Assembly: GCF_014831675.1 (NCBI RefSeq)
Contig: NZ_VJXY01000031.1
Coordinates: 53,665 to 89,750 of the forward strand
Length of the DNA: 36,086 nt
DNA from: Komarekiella delphini-convector SJRDD-AB1
Lineage (GTDB): Bacteria; Cyanobacteriota; Cyanobacteriia; Cyanobacteriales; Nostocaceae
Direction: 5' to 3'
In this document: one piece after another, positions 17,360-25,762 of the stretch
Layout of the letters: the number at the start of each line of letters is the position of its first letter
Position numbering within the stretch: the first letter of the stretch is position 1
Notes under the pieces: model-generated
What the model saw: the letters and a program-made list of their open reading frames with translations, nothing else
What the model was told of the DNA's origin: nothing
Database searches by the model: none
Position numbers and translations under genes: made by a program

Positions 17360-17782
17360 ATGGCAGAAACACTCTCTGGACAAACTCCGCTATATGGTGG
17401 CAACACTGGCGGCTTGCTAACAAAAGCAAAAGAAGAAGAAAAGTACGCTATTACTTGGACTAGCCCTAAAGACCAAGTATTTGAATTGCCTACAGGTGGT
17501 GCTGCCACTATGCGAAACGGCGAAAATCTCCTGCACTTAGCTCGAAAAGAGCAATGCATCGCTTTAGGCGGTCAACTCAGAAAGTTCAAAATTACTAACT
17601 ACAAAATCTACCGGATTTTACCCAACGGAGAAACCACTTTCATTCACCCGGCTGATGGTGTGTTCCCCGAAAAGGTAAACGAAGGCCGCGAAAAAGTACG
17701 TTACGTAGACCGCCGTATTGGCGAAAACCCCAGTCCAGCAAAACTTAAGTTTAGCGGCGTTTATCCTTACGACGCTCCATAA
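17360..17782 (+). CDS. psaD: Photosystem I reaction-centre subunit II (PsaD)
   Basis: 140 residues, the usual length for cyanobacterial PsaD. PsaD is a stromal subunit of photosystem I that docks ferredoxin and stabilises PsaC. The sequence shows the family features: [76 protein letters not shown] and the basic/aromatic C-terminus [11 protein letters not shown]. The ATG at 17360 is chosen by homology; an in-frame TTG at 17345 is rejected. Upstream is a terminator and a HIP1 site; a TATGAT at about 17307 could be a -10 element. trpE follows after 107 bp, the same psaD-trpE order as in Synechocystis (slr0737-slr0738). Confidence 0.97.
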   Translation: MAETLSGQTPLYGGNTGGLLTKAKEEEKYAITWTSPKDQVFELPTGGAATMRNGENLLHLARKEQCIALGGQLRKFKITNYKIYRILPNGETTFIHPADGVFPEKVNEGREKVRYVDRRIGENPSPAKLKFSGVYPYDAP

Positions 17783-17801
17783 TTAGCTGTTAGTAGTTAA
17801 T

Positions 17802-17836
17802 GGGTAATGGGTAATGGGTAACGGGTAATGGGTAAG
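17802..17836. repeat. Heptamer tandem repeat (GGGTAAT)n between psaD and trpE
   Basis: Five 7-bp units: GGGTAAT, GGGTAAT, GGGTAAC, GGGTAAT, GGGTAAG. Degenerate complementary ATTACC units follow at 17845-17880, so the transcript could fold into a long imperfect hairpin just before the trpE start codon. STRR-type repeat. Confidence 0.75.
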
Positions 17837-17889
17837 AAAAACAATTACCAATTAATCTATTACCTATTGCCAATTACCATTGAAAAATT

Positions 17890-19410
17890 ATGATTTTTCC
17901 TGATTTTTCCCAGTTTTCCAGCCTAGCCCAACAAGGCAACTTTGTTCCGGTGTATCAAGAGTGGGTAGCAGACTTAGATACGCCCGTATCTGCTTGGTAT
18001 AAAGTATGTGCAGGTCAGCCTTATAGCTTTTTGTTGGAATCGGTGGAAGGTGGGGAAAAACTCGGACGCTACAGTTTATTGGGTTGCGATCCGCTATGGA
18101 TTTTAGAAGCAAGGGACAATAACACGACCCAAACACACCGCGACGGTTCGCAGGTGATGTTTGAAGGCGACCCCTTTACAGCTTTAGCCCAATGTCTAGA
18201 ACCTTATCAGCCAGTCAAGTTACCGCAACTGCCGCCAGGAATTGGCGGATTGTTTGGATTTTGGGGTTATGAATTGATTCGCTGGATAGAGCCGCGTGTC
18301 CCAATTCATCCACCAGACGAGAGAAATATTCCAGATGGATTGTGGATGCAGGTTGACCACCTGTTAATTTTTGATCAGGTGAAGCGAAAAATTTGGGCGA
18401 TCGCCTATGCTGATTTGCGTAACTCCAATTTACAGGAAGCATATCAGCAAGCGTGCGATCGCGTCACTCAAATGCTCAATAAGCTATCTCTACCCCTATC
18501 GCTGCAAAATACCAAATTGGCATGGACACCCCCACGAACTAAAGGAGCAGAGGAGGAGAACACAGGAGTAGAGGAATACGCCAGCAACTCTACCCGCCCT
18601 GATTTCTGTGCCAATGTCCAAAAAGCAAAAGACTACATCAAAGCAGGCGATATCTTCCAAGTCGTAATTTCTCAGCGATTATCAACGGCATACACAGGCG
18701 ACCCATTTGCGCTTTACCGTTCCTTGCGTCAGATTAATCCTTCGCCTTACATGGCTTACTTTCATTTTCAAGATTGGCAAATCATCGGTTCCAGTCCAGA
18801 AGTGATGGTGAAAGCAGAACTAGACCCAGATGGTGGAGTGATAGCAACAGTACGCCCGATTGCCGGGACGCGTCCACGGGGTAAAACAACCCAAGAAGAT
18901 GCAGAGCTAGCTGAAGATTTACTTAAAGACCCCAAGGAAATTGCTGAACACGTCATGCTCGTTGATTTAGGGCGCAATGATTTAGGGCGTGTTTGCCAAA
19001 GCGGTAGCGTGAAAGTTGATGAATTAATGGTAGTTGAACGCTACTCCCATGTAATGCACATTGTCAGCAATGTTGTGGGTAAATTAGCACCAAACAAAAC
19101 CGCATGGGATTTACTAAAAGCTTGCTTCCCAGCAGGTACGGTCAGCGGTGCACCTAAGATTCGGGCAATGGAAATTATCCATGAGTTAGAGCCTAGCCGT
19201 CGAGGCGTTTATTCTGGTGTGTATGGATATTATGATTTTGAAGGGCAACTGAATAGTGCTATAGCAATTCGCACAATGGTAATGCATGATAATACAGTAA
19301 GCGTGCAAGCCGGTGCGGGTTTGGTGGCTGATTCTGAGCCTGAGAAAGAATACGAAGAGACACTGAATAAAGCCAGAGGACTTTTAGAAGCGATTCGTTG
19401 CTTGCGTTGA
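17890..19410 (+). CDS. trpE: Anthranilate synthase component I (TrpE)
   Basis: 506 residues. It converts chorismate and glutamine-derived ammonia to anthranilate, the first step of tryptophan synthesis, together with the TrpG amidotransferase, which is not in the window. The N-terminal domain has the LLES tryptophan feedback motif at 48-51 (YSFLLESVEGGE). The chorismate-binding domain shows DIFQVVISQR, INPSPYMAYF, GSSPEVMV, TVRPIAGTRPRG, EHVMLVDLGRNDLGRV, ACFPAGTVSGAPKIRAME and QAGAGLVADSEPEKEYEET. The GTVSGAPK and DLGRND motifs distinguish chorismate-using enzymes. It lies 107 bp after psaD, with heptamer repeats in the gap. PabB is a possible alternative for this family, but the LLES motif and gene order favour TrpE. 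Confidence 0.93.
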   Translation: MIFPDFSQFSSLAQQGNFVPVYQEWVADLDTPVSAWYKVCAGQPYSFLLESVEGGEKLGRYSLLGCDPLWILEARDNNTTQTHRDGSQVMFEGDPFTALAQCLEPYQPVKLPQLPPGIGGLFGFWGYELIRWIEPRVPIHPPDERNIPDGLWMQVDHLLIFDQVKRKIWAIAYADLRNSNLQEAYQQACDRVTQMLNKLSLPLSLQNTKLAWTPPRTKGAEEENTGVEEYASNSTRPDFCANVQKAKDYIKAGDIFQVVISQRLSTAYTGDPFALYRSLRQINPSPYMAYFHFQDWQIIGSSPEVMVKAELDPDGGVIATVRPIAGTRPRGKTTQEDAELAEDLLKDPKEIAEHVMLVDLGRNDLGRVCQSGSVKVDELMVVERYSHVMHIVSNVVGKLAPNKTAWDLLKACFPAGTVSGAPKIRAMEIIHELEPSRRGVYSGVYGYYDFEGQLNSAIAIRTMVMHDNTVSVQAGAGLVADSEPEKEYEETLNKARGLLEAIRCLR

Positions 19411-20099
19411 AATTCAACTCCTCTTTACAAACAAAGAAAGGCTTGATAAGTCCTTAATTTGCTATTTCTAAATATCTAAAAACTAGCACTTTTAAGGTAG
19501 TAAGACTAATTCTTTCAAGGTGGGTAAAAATACCAGAAAATTTTGCCCAATTGTAGACTTTTCACCTTTGTGTCTTAGTGTCTTTGTGTTTCAAAAGTCA
19601 AATTTTTCACCACCCACTAAGGCACAAAGACACTAAGAAAAATACATCTTTTCAATTTAGATCTTGAAAGGGCTAGATTCTAAACCAGAAAAAGTTGCAA
19701 AATAACACACTTTCAAAGGGCTAGTCCTAATAACTATTGTTCTTGAAGAAATTTGAGCGACTTTCAATACTTGGAATATAGGTGTTTTTTATAACTTAAG
19801 CAAATCTTATCTATCTTATAAATAGAACTTATAGATATATAGCTAAGAAATCATTGCTTATTTGTAACAAACTTGTTATGTTTCTTTACATAAAGATACA
19901 AAAACAACACGAATGCGTTAAACCACTGCTAACTAAGGCTTTTTGAATAACTATACAGTTAAGCCTGTGAATTGCTTTGCCGAGTATCTAACTCAAGAGC
20001 AACAGAATTGTTGTGTGTAGCGCATTTTCCTTTTGTTTTTTGCACATTTGATTTTTCAAATTTGACAGTACTTTTAGTTTTCTTTTTGAAATTCCTGCC
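19411..20099. other. Spacer of 689 bp, trpE to ocp
   Basis: No coding signal. It contains an inverted repeat (19573-19638) and two similar 13-base stretches around GGGCTAG near 19670 and 19718. The ocp promoter must lie in its 3' part; a TTGACA at 20062-20067 is a candidate -35 element, but it would place the start site at or beyond the start codon unless transcription is nearly leaderless, so I do not call it. Confidence 0.5.
19573..19638. repeat. 16-bp perfect inverted repeat downstream of trpE
   Basis: TCTTAGTGTCTTTGTG (19573-19588) and its exact complement CACAAAGACACTAAGA (19623-19638) enclose 34 bases. I recognise the sequence type as a dispersed palindromic repeat in Nostoc-like genomes. 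It could act as a terminator-like structure for trpE, although it lies 160 bases after its stop. Confidence 0.7.
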
Positions 20100-21062
20100 A
20101 TGTCTTTTACCATCCAGTCGGCTCAAAGTATTTTTCCCGGCACTTTAGTTGCTGACGTTGTTCCAACTGTCATTGAATCGTTCTCTCAGCTCAATGCTGA
20201 AGATCAACTAGCATTACTTTGGTTTGCCTATACCGAGATGGGTAGATCTATTACGGTTGCGGCTCCAGGGGCAGCTAACATGGTTCTGGCGCAAGGCTTA
20301 CTTGAGCAAATCAAGCAAATGCCTTTTGATGCTCAAACACGAGTTATGTATGATTTGGCTAACCGTGCTGACACTCCTCTGTGCCGTTCCTATGCATCCT
20401 TCACTGTAAACATCAAGTTGGGCTTTTGGTATCAGTTAGGAGAATGGATGGCTCAGGGAATCGTCGCTCCTATTCCAGAAGGCTATAAGCTTTCTGCTAA
20501 GGCTGCCGATGTGCTGCAAGCGATCCGACAAGCCGACCCAGGCCAACAAATCACGATCCTACGCAATACCGTAGTTAGCATGGGATTTGATCCAAATGCT
20601 CCAGGTAGTTACAAAAAAATCTCAGAACCCGTCGCTCCTCCTACTGCACCAGCATTTCGGACTAAAGTTACCGTTGAAGGCATCAGTAATCCTACGGTGC
20701 TGGGCTATATCAATAACATGAATGCCAATGACTTTGATGCGGCTGTGGCCCTATTCATGTCCGATGGTGCTCTGCAACCTCCTTTTGAAAGACCAATTGT
20801 TGGTCAGGAGGCAATCCGCGCTTATATGCGTGAAGAATGCCAGGGACTAAAAATGATGCCAGAGCGTGGTGTATCTGAGCCAGTGGAAGATGGGTATACC
20901 CAGGTTAAAGTTACGGGTAAAGTCCAAACTCCCTGGTTTGGCGCCAGTGTAGGGATGAATATTGCATGGCGGTTTTTACTAAATCCCCAAGGCAAAATCT
21001 TCTTCGTTGCGATTGACTTGTTAGCTTCTCCTAAAGAACTGCTCAACCTAGTACGTAAATAG
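20100..21062 (+). CDS. ocp: Orange carotenoid protein (OCP), divergent type
   Basis: 320-residue blue-light photoreceptor that binds a ketocarotenoid and quenches the phycobilisome. The all-helical N-terminal domain (about 15-165) and the NTF2-like C-terminal domain (about 190-318) are complete. Carotenoid contacts are kept: Tyr44, Trp110, Arg155, Tyr203 and Trp290 (equivalents of Synechocystis Tyr201 and Trp288), and Glu246, the salt-bridge partner of Arg155. Two differences from Synechocystis OCP1: Phe101 instead of Trp101 (SYASFTVN) and Ser27 instead of Arg27. No gene for the recovery protein FRP follows. Together these suggest an OCP2- or OCPX-like protein rather than OCP1, but a phylogeny is needed to say which. 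The start is the family start (MSFTI). Confidence 0.95.
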   Translation: MSFTIQSAQSIFPGTLVADVVPTVIESFSQLNAEDQLALLWFAYTEMGRSITVAAPGAANMVLAQGLLEQIKQMPFDAQTRVMYDLANRADTPLCRSYASFTVNIKLGFWYQLGEWMAQGIVAPIPEGYKLSAKAADVLQAIRQADPGQQITILRNTVVSMGFDPNAPGSYKKISEPVAPPTAPAFRTKVTVEGISNPTVLGYINNMNANDFDAAVALFMSDGALQPPFERPIVGQEAIRAYMREECQGLKMMPERGVSEPVEDGYTQVKVTGKVQTPWFGASVGMNIAWRFLLNPQGKIFFVAIDLLASPKELLNLVRK

Positions 21063-21088
21063 AGCGTTAGGTTAGTCGCTCCAGCCTA

Positions 21089-21133
21089 CTTAAGCGTGAG
21101 CGAGTTAGCGATCGCCACCTCGTCACGCTTAAG
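21089..21133 (+). terminator. Long hairpin after ocp
   Basis: CTTAAGCGTGA (21089-21099) and TCACGCTTAAG (21123-21133) are perfect complements; the stem extends inward through CGAG/CTCG with one bulge, and the loop carries a HIP1 palindrome. It starts 27 bases after the ocp stop. No T-run follows (CAAAAAG), so it may be a processing or stability structure instead of an intrinsic terminator. Confidence 0.55.
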
Positions 21134-21263
21134 CAAAAAGAGTTAAATAGTTCCAATATCGGGACAAAATTTTCAAAATTCTGTTAAAAAACGCTATTTT
21201 CAGCAATTTTCAATTGAATACTGTAATTTACTGGTAATAAATAGAGATTTGGAGGCAGGCTAT

Positions 21264-21884
21264 ATGGATGCTGACGAACTTCTCAAACGCTATTGTGCAG
21301 GAGAAAGAAATTTCACTTATGTAAGCCTGCACTCACTCAATATGAGCGAGGTATGTTTAGCTGGCATCAATCTAGATAAAGCTAATCTAGCTAATACGAC
21401 TCTATCTCAGGCTAATTTGCGTGGGGCAAATCTGATTGAAGCCAATTTGACTGCGGCAGCCCTCTGGAGAACCGACTTTAGTGGAGCAAATCTAATTTGG
21501 GCAAACTTAAAGGCCGCCAACCTAATTCGGGCGAAGCTTAATCAGGTAGATTTGCACAAAGCCTCTTTACTCAAGGCAGACCTACGCTTAGCAGACTTAA
21601 GTAATGCCGACCTTAGCGGTGCAAATTTGAGTGGTGCAGACTTACGCTATGCCAATCTCAGCGGCGCTTTTCTGGCAGGGGCAAATCTTAGGGGTGCAAA
21701 TTTGACTGGGACAAACTTAAGCAAGACAGACTTGAGTCATGCTAATCTGACCAAAGCTATTTTGTTCAAAACTGATTTAAGTGACGTAGATTTCACGGAA
21801 GTAGACCTGACTCAAGTGGATTTACGCTACTGCTTCCTGAGCGGAGCAACCTTACCTGAACGTAGCTTAGTCGAGGTAGGTTAA
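21264..21884 (+). CDS. Pentapeptide repeat protein
   Basis: 206 residues. After about 20 non-repetitive residues (MDADELLKRYCAGERNFTYV) nearly the whole protein is built of A(N/D)LXX pentapeptides, for example LSNADLSGANLSGADLRYAN, forming a right-handed quadrilateral beta-helix of about seven coils. There is no signal peptide or added domain. The ATG at 21264 is fixed by GGAGG eight bases upstream; an in-frame TTG at 21249 is rejected. Such proteins are abundant in cyanobacteria and mostly of unknown function; some relatives mimic DNA or protect gyrase, but nothing here shows that. It is followed after 161 bp by kinase copy 2. Confidence 0.9.
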   Translation: MDADELLKRYCAGERNFTYVSLHSLNMSEVCLAGINLDKANLANTTLSQANLRGANLIEANLTAAALWRTDFSGANLIWANLKAANLIRAKLNQVDLHKASLLKADLRLADLSNADLSGANLSGADLRYANLSGAFLAGANLRGANLTGTNLSKTDLSHANLTKAILFKTDLSDVDFTEVDLTQVDLRYCFLSGATLPERSLVEVG

Positions 21885-22045
21885 CAAATAAAGAATTATT
21901 TTTACTCCTCTGAGACTTCTCGTGTTTGTTATTAGTCATTCGGGTTTATTTAGAAAAGACAAATGACTAATGACGGTCTTAACGAAAAAAATCCCATTGT
22001 TTATTAAAAGCTCATTATCAAAGGCAGTTTCAAATCTAACTACTG

Positions 22046-24034
22046 ATGAGTGTCTCGAATTCCCTGTTGCAGGATTTGTGCGAAGTACTACCACATCTAC
22101 AATCTCAAATCTATTTCAAGTCTTCGCTGACGGCTCTTTCTCACGCCATAGAAGACCTAGTATTGGCAGGGACAGATCGACCCCTAGTGATTGCCAATTT
22201 TCAGCAGGAGCGTTTTTATCGCCAGGAAATTCCTCGGTATGAGAAAATTGCTCAGCATACTGACCATGTTTACGTGTTAGCAGCACCAGAGACTAACTTT
22301 GGTGCTGCTTCAGCCCCTTATGCAACTATCCCTTTTGCTCCTGACAACGAATTAGCTCAGGAGTGGCATTTGATCGTAATTGGTCGGCGATATTCAGCTT
22401 GTGTGATTTGTCGAGAGCACGCTTCACCTGTAGACTCAGCATCACTAGACCAGTTAAGACAATTTCAGGGGATTTGGACTTTTGACCCCCAAGTTAGCAT
22501 TTATGCAGCCCGACTGATGTTAGAGCGGATTTTGGCTTATCAACCAAAACTAGCCTCTAAAATTAAGCGAGCACAGCGGCGCTATCATTTGCTGGATGAA
22601 TCGCAAGCGCAGACATCAACTAATCGGGTATTAGAGCTTGGCCCTAAACTGTTTGTCAACCGCCTAGTTACATATCTGCAAGCCAGTCAATACAGGCTAC
22701 TGAAAGCTTATCGCACGATCGCCAGCAAGGAGCGTAAAGAGCGCCTACTCAATGCGATCGCTACTTCGATCCGTCGCTCTTTGAACGCCGAAGAGATTCT
22801 GAATGTTACTGTTACAGAATTAGGTCAAGCCTTTAGCCATTGCCGCTGTTTACTTTATCTTGAGCAGCCAGATAGCCAACAGCCAATTGCTTATGAGTCA
22901 ACACCTGCTGAATTACCCTCTTTGAAAGGGGAAGTCTGGTCATTGGCAGATCATCCACTGTTTCAAACTGCTTTGGCGCAAAGTCGAACCAATAGCGCAA
23001 ACCAGTCAGAAATTCTAGCTATTGCCGATATCACCCAGGACTTAGGCTTGCAGTCACACCCAGACTTAAAAACGCAACTAGCGCAGTGGCAAATCCGGGC
23101 TTGCTTATTAGTGCCCATTCGCTATCAGGGAACCTGGCTGGGAATGCTGGAATTGCACCAGCCAAAGCCTTATCTGTGGACAGAGGATGATATAGCTTTA
23201 GTTGAAGCGATCGCTACTCAAGCCGGAGTCGCCTTAATGCAGGCACAAGCTTATACCAACTTAGAAACTCTTAATCGCCAACTGGTAGACTTAGAGCGTA
23301 CCCAAAGTAACTTAACTGCCATTGTCGGACATGAACTACGTACTCCTTTATCTACCATTCGTGTTTGCTTAGAAAGTTTAGTCACAGAACTAGAAATGCC
23401 ACCAGATTTGCAGCAAATGATGCTGCAAACTGCTTTGGACGATGCAGAGCGTTTGCGTAAGCTGATCCAGGACTTTATCACCTTATCTCGTTTGGAAAGT
23501 GGGATGGTGCGCTGGCAACCAGAGCCAATTTGCCTTCAAGAATACCTAGATTTGGCTTTAAGTGGACTAGAATCGCGTCAGAAATTACCCAAAATTATTG
23601 TAGAATTACCCCAGCATTTGCCTTTAATTCAGGTAGACGGAGAAGGACTGATCGAAGTTTTAAGTAAGCTACTCGATAACGCCTGTAAGTTTACCGACAA
23701 AAGTGGACAAGTCACAATTCGTGCTCACTTCATCAGTTCCGAAGACGTTGGAGGTAAAGCAGCCTTGGAGAATTCCAATAAGACTTCTATGTTAAAAGTC
23801 ACTATTGCGGATACAGGTCGAGGTATAGAATCTAATCGGCTAGAATCTATCTTTGAGCGCTTTTATCAAGAAGAAGGATTTTTGCAACGCACTGTGGGAG
23901 GAACCGGATTAGGTTTAGCAATTTGTCGTTGCATTATCGATAATCTGGGAGGAAAAATTTGGGCTGAGTCTCCGGGTAAAGACCAGGGTAGCCAATTTCA
24001 CTTTACAATTCCAGTTGCGTTGCCTATTCTTTAA
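22046..24034 (+). CDS. DICT-GAF sensor histidine kinase (copy 2)
   Basis: 662 residues, same design as the kinase at 15072: DICT domain (about 1-185; YFKSSLTALSHAIEDLV, QERFYRQE, QEWHLIVIGRRYSACVICRE), GAF (about 240-400; LVEAIATQAGVALMQAQAY), HisKA with His429 (GHELRTPLST) and HATPase with LLDNACKF, DTGRGIE and GGTGLGLAI. The two proteins align along nearly their whole length, so they arose by duplication. No membrane segment and no neighbouring response regulator are present. The GAF domain is the most divergent part between the copies, suggesting different ligands. The start ATG is set by alignment with copy 1 (MSISTS against MSVSNS). Confidence 0.9.
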   Translation: MSVSNSLLQDLCEVLPHLQSQIYFKSSLTALSHAIEDLVLAGTDRPLVIANFQQERFYRQEIPRYEKIAQHTDHVYVLAAPETNFGAASAPYATIPFAPDNELAQEWHLIVIGRRYSACVICREHASPVDSASLDQLRQFQGIWTFDPQVSIYAARLMLERILAYQPKLASKIKRAQRRYHLLDESQAQTSTNRVLELGPKLFVNRLVTYLQASQYRLLKAYRTIASKERKERLLNAIATSIRRSLNAEEILNVTVTELGQAFSHCRCLLYLEQPDSQQPIAYESTPAELPSLKGEVWSLADHPLFQTALAQSRTNSANQSEILAIADITQDLGLQSHPDLKTQLAQWQIRACLLVPIRYQGTWLGMLELHQPKPYLWTEDDIALVEAIATQAGVALMQAQAYTNLETLNRQLVDLERTQSNLTAIVGHELRTPLSTIRVCLESLVTELEMPPDLQQMMLQTALDDAERLRKLIQDFITLSRLESGMVRWQPEPICLQEYLDLALSGLESRQKLPKIIVELPQHLPLIQVDGEGLIEVLSKLLDNACKFTDKSGQVTIRAHFISSEDVGGKAALENSNKTSMLKVTIADTGRGIESNRLESIFERFYQEEGFLQRTVGGTGLGLAICRCIIDNLGGKIWAESPGKDQGSQFHFTIPVALPIL

Positions 24035-24165
24035 TCTGAATGTTGTGTTTTTTTAATTCCCTAATCGCACAGTTGAGATTTTGAGAAAGTGCGTAGGCGT
24101 AGCCAGTCGTAGACATCGCTTACCACATTTCACTAAACTAGAAAGTAAGATGCTGGGATAAGTCT

Positions 24166-24753
24166 ATGGACGCCACGACAACTACTTTACCCTCTACACT
24201 CAAATTGAAAATCGACTTGACAGATGATCAATTTTTCCAGATGTGTCAGAAAAACCGCGATTATCGATTTGAGCGCACAGCATCAGGGGAATTATTAATT
24301 ATGCCACCTACAGGTAGTGATACTGGCAGGCGTAATGTTAAAATCACCACTCAACTTGATATTTGGAACTCTGAGAGGAATTTAGGCGAAGTTTTTGACT
24401 CTTCAACTGGCTTCATCCTACCCAATGGTGCAGAACGCTCTCCAGATGCTTCTTGGGTAAAAATTGAGCGTTGGAATGCTCTAACTTCAGAACAACAGGA
24501 AAAATTTGCCCCAATTTGTCCTGATTTTGTAGTAGAGCTACGCTCTCCTAGTGATTCCCTAAAAGATTTACAGGATAAAATGCAAGAGTATATCGAAAAT
24601 GGCGCTCAATTAGGTTGGTTAATCGACCGGAAAAACAAGCGAGTAGAAATTTATCGTCCAGACAAAGATGTAGAAATATTAAACAATCCTATTAGTTTAT
24701 CAGGAGAAAATGTGTTGCCTGGATTTGTGTTGCATTTACAGCAAATTATGTAG
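24166..24753 (+). CDS. Uma2 family (DUF820) PD-(D/E)XK nuclease-fold protein
   Basis: 195 residues. It matches the cyanobacteria-rich Uma2/DUF820 family: LTDDQFFQMCQKN, ERTASGELLIMPPTG, STGFILPNGAERSPDASWV, CPDFVVELRSPSDSLKDL, MQEYIENGAQLGWLIDR, EIYRPDKDVE and the C-terminal LPGFVLHL. Candidate catalytic residues are Asp94 and Glu124 of the nuclease fold. Family members occur in many copies per genome; nuclease activity is predicted from the fold and is rarely shown. It is not linked to recognisable restriction or CRISPR genes here. A shared bidirectional terminator follows. Confidence 0.88.
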   Translation: MDATTTTLPSTLKLKIDLTDDQFFQMCQKNRDYRFERTASGELLIMPPTGSDTGRRNVKITTQLDIWNSERNLGEVFDSSTGFILPNGAERSPDASWVKIERWNALTSEQQEKFAPICPDFVVELRSPSDSLKDLQDKMQEYIENGAQLGWLIDRKNKRVEIYRPDKDVEILNNPISLSGENVLPGFVLHLQQIM

Positions 24754-24781
24754 CTTTACTAATGTTTTATTCCCTATAGCG

Positions 24782-24820
24782 AAAAACCATACCCCTGTCT
24801 TGAAAAGAGCATGGTTTTTT
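24782..24820. terminator. Bidirectional terminator between Uma2 and purQ genes
   Basis: AAAAACCAT (24782-24790) pairs with ATGGTTTTT (24811-24819), giving a stem with T-runs on both strands. It is placed 28 bases after the Uma2 stop and 26 bases after the purQ stop on the opposite strand. Confidence 0.8.
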
Positions 24821-24845
24821 ATTATTAAAGGCACGAATATTAACT

Positions 24846-25523
24846 TCAAGACAATACTGCTACTTTCTCTAACAATCCTTGAAACAACCTCAAGCCATCA
24901 CTATTCCCTAACATTACATCAGATGCCCTTTCGGGGTGCGGCATCATCCCTAAGACATTGCCTTGACGATTGCAAATCCCTGCAATGTTGTTTAGTGAGC
25001 CGTTGAGATTATCTTTTTCATAGCGGAACACCACTTGTCCGTTATCTTCAATCTCTGATAAAGTTGCTTCGTTGGCGTAGAATCGCCCCTCTCCGTGAGC
25101 AACAGGCAAAGTAATAACTTCAGCAGTGGTGTAAGCTTGCGTCCAAGAGAGATTGGTACGCTCAACTTTCAGGGGAACGCGATCGCAAATAAAATGCAAA
25201 TCTCGATTTCTTGTCAATACCCCAGGTAGTAAGCCAGCTTCAGTTAATACCTGAAACCCGTTGCAGATACCGAGGACAAACTTACCCTTTTGGGCATGTT
25301 CTACAACCTGTTGCATTACAGGCGAAAACCGCGCGATCGCACCGCAGCGGAGATAATCCCCGTAACTAAAACCACCAGGTATGACAACAACATCCAAATC
25401 ATCAATATCCGTTTCTTGATGCCAAACCATGCGAGTTGGTTGCCCCAGCAAGTCTCTGGTAACATAAGCAACATCGCGATCGCAATTAGAACCTGGAAAA
25501 ACAATAATGCCGAATTTTGTCAT
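24846..25523 (-). CDS. purQ: Phosphoribosylformylglycinamidine synthase subunit PurQ
   Basis: 225 residues. Class I glutamine amidotransferase subunit that supplies ammonia to PurL for FGAM formation in purine synthesis, in a complex with PurS. The catalytic triad is visible: Cys87 (GICNGFQVL), His196 and Glu198 (MPHPERA); the oxyanion strand is VVIPGGFSYGDYLRCGA. The start codon lies in a tandem repeat of about 14 bp: an upstream repeat copy gives a five-codon frame (25537-25520) whose TGA overlaps the purQ ATG. purS lies 239 bp upstream, separated by repeat sequence, which is unusual because purS and purQ are normally tightly linked. purL is not in the window. Confidence 0.96.
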   Translation of the reverse strand: MTKFGIIVFPGSNCDRDVAYVTRDLLGQPTRMVWHQETDIDDLDVVVIPGGFSYGDYLRCGAIARFSPVMQQVVEHAQKGKFVLGICNGFQVLTEAGLLPGVLTRNRDLHFICDRVPLKVERTNLSWTQAYTTAEVITLPVAHGEGRFYANEATLSEIEDNGQVVFRYEKDNLNGSLNNIAGICNRQGNVLGMMPHPERASDVMLGNSDGLRLFQGLLEKVAVLS

Positions 25524-25762
25524 TTGTCACTTGTCATTTGTCACTTGTACTGAGCGGCTTGTCCTGAGCGGAGCCGTAAAGCCTGCGGCATAGCTACGTT
25601 TAGGGCGCAGCCTCTCGTAGAGAAGGGAGCCGAAAGGAGCCGAAGTATTTGTCATTTGGAGAATAGAGCATTGAGCATTGGAACAGTTAGTTATTTCCCA
25701 GTCCCCATTGCCCCTTATCCCCAGAGGGGGCCCCGAGTTCCCCAGTGCCTAATCCCCAATCC
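25517..25762. repeat. Repeat-filled gap between purS and purQ
   Basis: Three repeat types are stacked in 239 bp. At 25521-25550, alternating TTGTCATT/TTGTCACT units reach into the purQ start codon. At about 25553-25650 a GC-rich dispersed repeat has the same 22 bases as 3809-3830 (here 25605-25626), plus CTGAGCGG and GGAGCCG duplications. At 25697-25762 there are degenerate C-rich heptamers of the CCCCAGT/CCCCAAT kind with an embedded GGGGGCCCC palindrome. No coding sequence is present. Confidence 0.75.

Noticed and set aside
17794-17880. Possible CRISPR array at the heptamer repeats
   Set aside because: Units are 7 bp, contiguous and without spacers; this is an STRR-type tandem repeat. The arrays at 17175 and 32762 are rejected for the same reason.
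24166-24753. Defence-system reading of the Uma2 gene
   Set aside because: Uma2/DUF820 genes occur in many copies in cyanobacteria, and no restriction, toxin-antitoxin or CRISPR partner is adjacent.
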